Shown: positions 56,430 to 64,000 of the stretch, in pieces
Numbering within the stretch: the first letter of the stretch is position 1
Layout of the letters: the number at the start of each line of letters is the position of its first letter
Origin: Chromera velia
Lineage: Eukaryota; Sar; Chromeraceae
DNA: 64,000 bases
Assembly (NCBI GenBank): GCA_018398765.1
Contig: JAHBMJ010005790.1
Location: 83,795 to 147,794, forward strand
Direction of reading: 5' to 3'
The notes under the pieces: model-generated
Database searches by the model: none
What the model was told of the DNA's origin: nothing
The model's input: the letters and a program-made list of their open reading frames with translations, nothing else
Made by a program: the position numbers and the translations under genes

Positions 56430-57195
56430 CTTAATTCAGTTGCTCAGGTTAGGAGTCGCGATGACGATAGTACAAGCTCCTTCTCTGTCTTCGCAAGTGA
56501 CTGATGTGAACACGAGACCAAGCACAGAGTCAATGGATACACGAGACGGATTCGATTGGTTGGATAATGTTGGATAGATCCCGAAAGATTTTTTGTCCGA
56601 CGCTGTCGTTTTCTGTTCAGCTTCGACCAGCAGCGAGAGAACAATCGGTCGTCTCTGATTGTGTGACTGTATGTAAGCAGCTGAGCTGCAGCTCCAAGAA
56701 CGACGCCTTGTCCTTGTCAGAGGCAGACACGCATGCAGGGTCTCCAATCTTTGAACTTAAGCGCCGGATAAGCGCCGGACTAATCCGGACATAATCCGGA
56801 CTATGCCGGACTTCTTTTTTTTTGACACGTACTTTTAATTTCGGAGCTTTTTGCGCGTTTCAGGGCCGCACGCAAGTCTCAGTCTCCGCGACTTTCCGGG
56901 ACTTTCGATTGGAGTGCCATGAGACTGAAATCTCAGTGCTTCGTCAGACTGGAAACGACCTGAGAAACCACTTTGATCCACCTCCGGCATGACAATTTTC
57001 TTCGTGAGTTGAGTAGACAGACAGTGAAGGGACTTACATCCTCGAAGACGTACCAGTGCTGGGCAGCAGACGTTTTTTTCTTGTGTCTTAAGAAGAGACG
57101 GACAGACGCTGTTCACGGCTTCTCCTCTTTCCAGTCAAGAATTCCCCAAGACTTCTAGTGGAGAATACCGCACGAAGGGTTACGGAAGGGCAAAG
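56430..57195. other. Intergenic region with CCGGA repeats
   Basis: 56760-56815 contains six copies of a degenerate GCCGGA/TCCGGA motif, close to the divergent start sites of the genes at 56383 (minus) and 57204 (+). No gene is seen. The motif is a candidate regulatory cluster. Confidence 0.4.
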
Positions 57196-57203
57196 GAGAT
57201 AAG

Positions 57204-58981
57204 ATGCCTTTCTCTGAAGACCAAAAACAGTTTTTGAAGACCTCCGTGGGCTCCCAGCGCCCCGCGGCAGTTGAGCGTCTGGTGGGAGACTTGAAGATGA
57301 TGTGCGCCTACTACAGCGCTGCCGAGTGGCAGGAGGAGGCGACGATGCACAAAGCCTTCAACGCACTCTCATGGGACGACTCAGCTGTACAGAAGGCATT
57401 GCCAGGCTACCTGGCCTCTTCAGGCACTCAGAGGGCTCGGGTAGACTACGCCTACAACGTCCTCTGTCCGAAGCCCGTGAATGAGAAAGACCCAAAACAG
57501 ACGATGATGCACATGTGGCTCAAGGCCAGGCTGTTCTCGTACGACCAACAATTTCCTTTCGAGGTCTGTCAGCTCTCTCTCTGTGCTTGCATTGCTCCCA
57601 CTCAGTCGCTGATCCGTCTGTCCACTCGCAGAATTATTCTGAATGGATATGCAAGCGCGTGTGTCCGCGCGTTTTCTCTTTCTTCGTAGCGGTTGCCCGT
57701 TTTCTTGTTTCCGACTTCGCTTGCTTCTTTTCCTGCCCCACTCGATCCCCCTCTTTCTTTCTCGGGCCCCCTCTCTCTCTCGTGTGAGTGACTCAGGGTG
57801 AGTGTGTGTGTGTGTGTGCGCGCGCGCGCGCGCGTGCGTTCATTTGTATGAGGCTTAGTTTGTGCATTCGTCTCTCTTTCTCTGCCTCCGTCTCCTTGTC
57901 GCCCTGGCTCTGCATGTCTGTTCATCTCCATTCTTCTCTTTCTGTTTTGGTCGGTCTGTTTCTGACCTCCCGCCCCTAAGAAAAGAAGGAAGAACAAGAA
58001 ACATATGGCGTGTCCGTTCCTGTCCCTTTTTCTTCCAGCCTCGCTGTAGATGCGCCCGTTCTTGTCTCTTTTTCTTCCAGCCTCGCTGTAGGTGTGTCCG
58101 TTCTTGTCTCTTTTTCTTCCAGCCTTGCTGTAGGTGCGCCCGTTCTTGTCTCTTTTTCTTCCAGCCTCGCTGTAGGTGTGTCCGTTCCTGTCTCTTTTTC
58201 TTCCAGCCTCGCTGTAGGTGCGCCCGTTCTTGTCTCTTTTTCTTCCAGCCTCGCTGTAGGTGCGCCAGTCGTGTGTGTATGCGTATGCACTTGGGTTTGC
58301 ATGTCAGTTTTTACGTGCGTGCGTGTTTCTGCGTCTTTTGTTCTGTTCGTGCTCCTGTTTGCATCTCCTCATTGCTTGTCTCTTTTTCGTCCTGACCAGC
58401 TGCTCCCCGCCCGTTGCTTCTTTCTCTCTCTCTTTTTCCTGTCTTGTCTGGTCTGTGCGCACCCGTGCTTGGTTGCCTCTCCGGCTTGGCCGGCTGTTCT
58501 GGTGGAGAACGAAGAACAAAATGATGAAGGAAAATCGAAAGTGGGGTCTTTCTGTCTGCATTTTTCTTCCTGTCTTCAAAGAAACTGTCGAGCGTGCTTC
58601 TCTGCACGATTTGCGATTTGTCTGTTTTGACTTCTGAGGTCAATAAGACGCTTTGTCTGTTTTGAACTCTGAGATCAACGAGACGCTTTGTCTGTTTTGA
58701 CTTCTGAGGTCAATGAGACGCTTTGTCTGTTTTGACTTCTGAGGTCAATGAGACGAGAAAAAAAAGAAAAGAGATGAGAGCGTCAAGCATCAGTGTGTCT
58801 CCGTGCCAGGGTTGGTGTATTTGTTTGTGGTATCATCAGCCTGTCCTTCCTTGTCCTCTCTGTGTGTGAGCGCGTCGACACGAGCCTAGTTGGATACACG
58901 TTTGGTGATAACTCTTTTTCCCTTGTCGCTTTTCTCGCTTGGTGTGTGTGTGTGTGTGTGCAGTTCAACCCATATTCTTGA
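57204..58981 (+). CDS. 125-residue protein of unknown function, one large intron
   Basis: Exon 57204-57563 starts MPFSEDQKQFLKTSVGSQRP and encodes 120 residues of well-mixed, apparently globular sequence (LKMMCAYYSAAEWQEEATMH, YLASSGTQRARVDYAYNVL). It ends at FPFE with a GTCTGT donor. A 1.4-kb intron follows. The final exon, 58964-58981, adds FNPYS and TGA directly after a (GT)n-GTGCAG acceptor. If the intron were retained the frame would stop after about 41 more codons. No signal peptide, membrane segment or known motif is seen. The intron carries two minisatellites, one of which contains splice-like sites. The family is not recognised; a small conserved cytosolic protein is the simplest reading. 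Confidence 0.7.
58008..58264. repeat. 41-bp minisatellite with splice-like sites
   Basis: Six copies of a unit of about 41 bases. Each has a pyrimidine run ending TTTTTCTTCCAG, then CCTCGCT, then GTAGGTG or GTAGATG. Every unit therefore looks like an acceptor, a seven-base exon and a donor. It lies in the single intron of the 57204-58981 gene. Confidence 0.9.
58632..58755. repeat. Minisatellite of about 42 bp
   Basis: Three to four copies of a unit based on CTTTGTCTGTTTTGACTTCT followed by GAGGTCAATGAGACG, in the same intron as the 41-bp array. Confidence 0.85.
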
Positions 58982-59382
58982 AGGGTGACCCTAGTTGGAG
59001 ATTCTGGGCGTTCTTCCAGCACGCCCTTCCGCCCTCTCCTCTTTTGCCGGTGGCCTCGCTTCTGGTCTGCATGTGCTTAAGCGTGTTTCCTTTCGGGTGT
59101 GGGGGGGGGCGGAGCGGAACAGCCTCTAGCGCTACTTCCCTAGCTGCGTCCTCTTCTGATGGCTTTCCTTTCTGGCCGTTCGAAAGACTGCGACGGAGAC
59201 GCAGCCGGGGGCACAGATACAAGAGCAGCTTGCAGCATGAAGTGAAGCGTCAAGCGAACATTTAAAAAACTTGGCACCAAAAACCTTTGAGCGGTGCACC
59301 GAAAAGCAACTTGCAAAATGTGTATGTTTTATTTTACGTTGTTCCAAGTGCGTGGATATGCTCATGTGTCATTCCACTCTCT

Positions 59383-59536
59383 GTCTGTCTGTCTCTCTCT
59401 CTCAGAGTCTCTCTCTTTCTCTTTCTCTCTCTCTAGCTCTCTCTTTCTTTCTTTCTCTCTCTCTCTCTCACTCTCTCTCTCGCGCGCGCGTCTCTCTCTC
59501 TCTCTCTCTCTCTCACTTCTCTCTCTCTCTCTCTCG

Positions 59537-59570
<34 letters not shown>

Positions 59571-59572
59571 GG
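59383..59572. repeat. (CT)n tract upstream of the 59653 gene
   Basis: Almost 190 bases of CT dinucleotides with short TTCT and CGCG interruptions end about 80 bases before ATG 59653. It could be a promoter element or a 5' UTR intron tract. Confidence 0.9.
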
Positions 59573-59652
59573 AGGGGGAGGGGGAAGAGAAAGAGGAGAG
59601 AGAGACGTTCAAGCAAGCACGCCTGGCTCTTGATCGTGGGGAGCCATTCAAC

Positions 59653-60995
59653 ATGAGGCAGGTCTGGCTAAGAGTTGAACTTGAACGTCAGAGACAGGCC
59701 AAAAAAGAAACCCACGAAGGTTCCCCTTCGGAATCCCCTTCGCATAGTGATCATTCTCCGAATTCCGATTCCGATCTTGACAGTGTAGACATAATGGGAA
59801 ATCTTGAATGGTCCATTGAAAATGATCACTGGGACTTCATTGATAGTCAAGAAAGGAATTTGGCCTGGCAGTTTTTGGTATCGTCATCATGCGATGTCCA
59901 TGGTGGTGTTTGGGAAGGGGGTGGCCGCCTACTTTTGCTACAAGGTAATTTTTTGGGGTCTGTGTGGAGCCTAAACGTTCACAGATATTAAGCAATGGGC
60001 AACTTCCGCAGGGAGGGGTGGTTGTTGGATTGGATGTGGCAGCGGCGGTCTCAGCCGTTGACTAGGCTGCGGGAGGCTGAGAGTTCGTCCAGCTTGGAAG
60101 AAGAGGACAGTCTCAGCTCAGAAGAAGAAGATAAGGACTCAGAAGAGGAAGAGAGAGAGGAAGAGGAAGATGATTTGGAGAAGCTCAGGGAAGAGGCACA
60201 GGACCTGCAGGAGGGCATGGGAAGCTGTCATCTCCCCTCTAAATCTGCATCCTCATCTACATCAGCTACCTCTGCCCCCCTCCCAGAAGTCCATCTAACG
60301 CCAGCCACTGCTTCCTTGAGTAGTGCCGCATCATCATCATCAGCAGCAGCAGCAGTAACAGCATTAACACCAGCATCAGAGAACCCCCCGGCCCCCGGAA
60401 GTTACGTTAAGCTATACCCGGAAGTATCTGTAAGCGTAGGCTTGTGAGGTGTGGAAGGCGACATCTCCCCTCTAAGATTGGAGGGAGGGGATGAATAAAG
60501 GAGCAGAGAGAAGGGGGGCTGAGTGTTTGGAAACTGTGCTCTGGTTCTTCTCTTTTCTTTGCTAAAGGTGAGTCTTTGCTAAAGGTGAGTCTGAAAGTCT
60601 CTGTTCACTTTCCCCCATGCAAGTCTGTAGTATATGTACATTGACTCCTTTTTATGGTTTGATGCCTCTTGAAGGCCTGCGTGAGTAGGTAGGTGGATAA
60701 ACTTCAAGCACGACTTTGATCGAGTGAGTTTGTGCTCCTGTGTGTACGTCTACTCAGTGTATGCTGCTCTTATGGGTGCCTTTGGCGATGGGTGTAGGAG
60801 AACGAGGAGGAGATTAAGGAAAGGCTTGCTAGGAGGCTGGCTACTGGGAAGACAGACAAAGAGAAGAAGAAAGGAAAGAAGAAGGAAGGAAAGGTGTCAA
60901 AGGGAGAGCCTGGAGAGGGTTTAAGACGGACACGGAGACAGAAGAAGAAGATAAAAGGAGAGGAAGAGGCAGGTCCAGGCAACGACTTTAGCTAG
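59653..60995 (+). CDS. Acidic/basic coiled-coil protein, unknown
   Basis: Exons 59653-59957, 60012-60429 and 60798-60995 join in phase to about 306 residues ending in TAG. Order of regions: a basic N-terminus, a Ser/Asp segment (SPSHSDHSPNSDSDLDSVD), an aromatic stretch (NLEWSIENDHWDFIDSQERN and GWLLDWMWQ), a very acidic coiled coil (EEEDKDSEEEEREEEEDD), a Ser/Ala/Pro-rich linker, and a basic lysine-rich tail (EKKKGKKKEGKVSKGE and RRTRRQKKKIKG). The tail resembles a nuclear localisation signal. The first intron would be only about 54 bases (59958-60011). If it is not spliced, the locus reads as two frames, the first stopping at 59991 and the second starting at ATG 59995. A chromatin or ribosome-biogenesis role would fit the composition but is a guess. 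Confidence 0.6.
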
Positions 60996-61680
60996 CAGTT
61001 TCATCACCAGCTTTATTATTTTTGAATGTTATATTTTTAAAAATATCTAAAAAGATATCTGGACGTAAAACGATCTGTACAGAAACATTAAGCTAGATCT
61101 TATCTTATTAGCTTACAAGACTACTACTAGACCGTTGTAAACCTAGTTATAAATATTAGTCTAAACATTATAGTAAACATAGTAGAAGGGTCTAGAATTA
61201 TCTTTTATAGATTACCTTCAGTGCCCTTCATAACATGAGTCACAATATCTAGCACAACATCCTATATGAAGGGGCGTTATGGGCCTTCTAGGCTCCACAT
61301 ACGTAAAAAAATTAATTAATTAATAAACCTTAACAGGCAAAAACCTGCAATAGTTTTTTAATTTTTTTATTTTTGTGTGTCAGCTGAGCTTTGAGCTTCA
61401 AACTTGAAATGTCTGCTTCAAAAAAATAAATAAAAAAATAAAAAGTAAAAGTGATTTTGAGCACTGGCCTAGGCACTGGCAATTAACTCTTTTTTTTTTT
61501 ACCGTTTAAATTTTACGCATGAGGAGCCTAGCTTTTACTCTATATTACTCTATGTTCTAGCTCTATGTCTAGTGGGCCTTACGTCTATATAACATTTAAA
61601 TATTATAACACGCATGTGACACCGCTATATGTAGTAAGTCGCACAAGTGTTGCAGGTCTCTGAAAGCAAATAAACTAGCT
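60996..61680. other. AT-rich intergenic DNA, no gene seen
   Basis: Stops occur in all frames. 61415-61495 shows an A-rich run, a spacer and a T11 run, like one arm of the MITEs at 23416 and 36261, so a decayed copy is possible. Confidence 0.55.
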
Positions 61681-63410
61681 AATGAATCAATTTTCTGAAC
61701 CCCTCAACACAGGAGTCACACAAACAGGAAGGAAGGGGACCCATGTAGCGGCCCCTAGAAGAAGCGTGGCCTGCAAAGTTTCTCACAAAAAGACTCGGCA
61801 TCGGGGCTTCTTCGACCGGTCCAGAGGAATGATTCTTTCCATGCAAGCGAACCATCAAATCATTCCAAGCACTCTCTGCTGCGTCCCACAACCTCTGCCA
61901 CGTTTTCTTGTCCTCTGCTCTGGTGTCGCAGACCGATTTGTGCTCGGACCAGTTTGAGGCCTGGCACCGTCCACTGCAGTAGTGCACGGATCTGCACTTC
62001 ACACAGGCCATCGAGGCCCCCTCCTGCCCGCAGACGGCACAAAAGGATGCCGTCACGAATCGCAGCCACTAGAAGGATGCAGCATCTGTCCTCCCTAGCT
62101 GCCAGTGTTGCCCCCCTTGAAGCCGGAGGCACAGGAGGAGACCGGAGAGCAGCAGATGGGCCCCCCAAGGGGCCTCTGGAGACAGAAGGTGTCGCTGCAG
62201 GGCCTGATCTGTTGGGATGGTTCGCTGGGTATCTCTCTTCCTTTGGCACTGCTGAGGCAGGTCTGTGGAGAACCTCTTTGCCGGTTTTCTCGATCAGAGC
62301 TTTCTTGTCTGACAGGTCGACTTTGAAGAGATCGGTCAGAAGCTCTCTGGAGCAAAGGGGGGGGGGACGTGAAGGTGGAAAGTAAGTGAGGCAAACGACA
62401 ATGAAACAAGTAGACAATAATTAAAAGAAAATTCAAGGGGGGCAAAAGCAATAGAAAGCAGCGCAGAGCAAATAGAGGGGGTTTCATTTCACACGGACTT
62501 TTACCACATAAAACAACAAGCCAGAATACCCATCTACTGAAAATGATTCGGCTTCCAGGGAGGGCTTCTGTTTTGTATCATTCAGGCAGGCTGCTCCAAT
62601 TGCTAGTTTCAGAGGTCTCGCAGACTCCTGGCTTCATGGACATTTAACAGTCACTAGAAAGAAAGACGCAAAGAGTAGAAAGAAAACCCACCCCTAACTG
62701 ACTCACCGAATCTTCTTCGTGGAAAGGGTAGCCAGGGGATGACGCCTCATCAAGGAAACGATCTGATGCTTGATGACAACATCAGAAGGTATCCAAGCGC
62801 AGGGCTGCGACAGTCCAGAAGGGGTGTCTGCAGCTTGCGAACGCGCAACACTTTGTGGGGAGTCCCATCTTTCCACACCAACTCTACATCGTCCCATGTA
62901 GGGCGATCGTCTCCTTTTAATTGCGACACATGATTGTTGCAACAGTAGTGGACCTGCTGCGCGATCTGCGCGTCTGAAAGATCCTTCACTGCAACGTTCT
63001 TTTTGTCATCTTCTGCCTCGTCGTTCTGCTCAGCCTGACGCTTAAACAGAACTTCAAACAAAAAGACCCTGCCCTTTTCCCAAGGGACACGAAAGAAGAC
63101 CACACTTTGTATGGCTTTGAGGGCCAAGGAGGAAACAACCTGCATTCAGCATGCATTTACTTTCGTACAGAATAATAAGTTAAAAAAAAAGACTTCGTAT
63201 GGCTTTGAGGGCCAAGGAGGAAACAACCTGCATTCAGCATTGCGTGGGCATCTTTTGGTCAGAGCTGCACCTAAGTTCTGTGAAAAAGTGAGGGACATCG
63301 GCAGGCATGCCTACCAGACAGACAGACAGACAGACAGACAGACTCTATGTTTCTTCTTCTTCTCCCTCCTCCAGACAGGCAGACAGCATCTGCAGCAACT
63401 GATCCTCCAT
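61679..63410 (-). CDS. MYND zinc-finger protein
   Basis: The last exon (about 61679-62071 on the minus strand) encodes a complete MYND finger. CAVCGQEGASMACVKC, then HYCSGRCQASNWSEHKSVC, gives the seven Cys and one His in standard spacing. It ends FRKLIH. Upstream exons are about 62090-62347 (ELLTDLFKVDLSDKKALIEK, then a Pro/Ser-rich stretch), 62704-62830 (QPCAWIPSDVVIKHQIVSLM, ending KKIR; phase 2 junction to ELL) and about 62820-63145 (VFFRVPWEKGRVFLFEVLF, DLSDAQIAQQVHYCCNNH). A frame change near 62825 is not explained by a good intron, so an indel is possible. ATG 63410 (MEDQLLQMLSACLEE) is a possible start. MYND fingers bind proline-rich peptides in transcriptional and methyltransferase complexes; no SET domain is seen. 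Confidence 0.65.
63109..63240. repeat. Duplicated acceptor and exon start of the MYND gene
   Basis: About 45 bases at 63109-63153 recur at 63197-63240. On the minus strand each holds a TGAATGCAG acceptor followed by codons VVSSLALKAI. The copy nearer the 5' end of the gene runs into a stop after about 16 codons. Confidence 0.85.
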
Positions 63411-63512
63411 TTCGATGCTTCACAAGACGAGGAGCTGCATGCCTTCAATAATTGCTGCAGGAGTGACAGCTCGCTCAAGGTCTACATCATGTATGTGTCC
63501 GTAGATCCAATC

Positions 63513-64000
63513 TAGCTTGAAAAACAGACACGCATGCACGCACGCACAATTTTCTGCATGCCTGCTTTTGCACTGACATTCGCTCTTTTCGTCTTGTCAT
63601 CCAACCCCTCTGCCCCTTTCGGTTTATCCAGGAGAAATATAAAACCCCAGCCGGATCCAGGAGAAAGTATGAATCCCCAGCCGGATCCAGGAGAAAGTAT
63701 AAAACCCCAGCCGGATCCAGGAGAAAGTATAAAACCCCAGCCGGATCCAGGAGAAAGTATGAATCCCCAGCCGGATCCAGGAGAAAGTATAAAACCCCAG
63801 CCGGATCCAGGAGAAAGTATAAAACCCCAGCCGGATCCAGGAGAAAGTATGAATCCCCAGCCGGATCCAGGAGAAAGTATAAAAGCCCAGCCGGATCCAG
63901 GAGAAAGTATAAAACCCCAGCCGGATCCAGGAGAAAGTATGAATCCCCAGCCGGATCCAGGAGAAAGTATAAAACCCCAGCCGGATCCAGGAGAAAGTAT
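63513..64000 (-). CDS. Partial open frame through a minisatellite, minus strand
   Basis: From the right edge the minus strand is open for about 160 codons to TAG 63513-63515. Most of it is a 10-residue repeat, GWGFILSPGS, one per 30-bp unit. A unique tail follows (FIFLLDKPKGAEGLDDKTKR, then ANVSAKAGMQKIVRACMRVC). The two common unit types differ at two positions that are both synonymous in this frame, while both + strand open frames change. That hints at coding, but the + strand is open too and no start is in the window. Low confidence. Confidence 0.25.
63629..64000. repeat. 30-bp minisatellite with 90-bp higher-order period
   Basis: Twelve units and a partial one run off the window end. Two unit types alternate in strict order: type A has TATAAAACCCC, type B has TATGAATCCCC. 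The order is A-B-A-A-B-A-A-B-A-A-B-A, a three-unit (90-bp) higher-order repeat. The first unit lacks one base, and one A unit reads AAAAGCCC. Confidence 0.95.

Noticed and set aside
58010-58630. 206-codon + frame with repeated SLAVG segments
   Set aside because: Translation of the 41-bp intronic minisatellite.

Overview
This window is eukaryotic nuclear DNA. Every gene that can be followed is split by short GT-AG introns, most acceptors read (T)GCAG, many introns carry microsatellites, and there is a cytosolic Hsp90 ending in MEEVD. High intron density, cysteine-rich secreted proteins, plain GT donors (unlike dinoflagellates) and many TGCATGCA palindromes suggest an alveolate, perhaps a chromerid alga such as Chromera or Vitrella. 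That assignment is inference only. No rRNA, tRNA or CRISPR was recognised.

Layout. 1-2105: a four-exon + gene with a Cys/Trp-rich C-terminus. 3112-4520: a minus-strand ankyrin gene whose terminal ankyrin block is duplicated downstream. 5070-18166: a very large + gene with more than 35 small exons and no recognised family. 18960-19111: one orphan minus-strand exon. 19821-21336 (minus) and 21961-22863 (+): a divergent pair, a cysteine-rich secreted protein and a two-motif LAGLIDADG protein. 22870-24300: an AT-rich island with a MITE. 24307-35420: a minus-strand protein kinase gene (possibly two genes) with very large repeat-filled introns and an assembly gap at 28293-28314. 35430-44500: a second AT-rich island containing a Ty1/copia element (37174-43297) and three DNA-transposon-like elements. 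44884-47596: Hsp90 (minus), divergent from a small + gene at 48253-49382. 49400-55000: almost no supported coding sequence, with an AT-rich island at 53290-54060. 55017-56383 (minus): a secreted protein. 57204-58981 and 59653-60995 (+): two proteins of unknown function. 61679-63410 (minus): a MYND zinc-finger gene. 63630-64000: a 30-bp minisatellite with a 90-bp higher-order period, running off the end.

Two themes recur. First, GC-balanced intron-dense genes alternate with AT-rich islands, and all recognisable mobile elements lie in the islands. Second, repeats are coupled to splice sites: donor motifs run directly into microsatellites, (GT)n tracts abut acceptors, and short tandem duplications copy an acceptor plus the start of its exon at several places (17191-17349, 25233-25300, 30544-30657, 63109-63240, and the ankyrin block). 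This looks like repeated creation of alternative or poison exons by local duplication.

Exon borders were read by eye from splice consensus and phase. Coordinates for multi-exon genes span first to last supported codon. Some ORFs in this DNA begin only at non-ATG codons, and I took the first plausible ATG where one existed.
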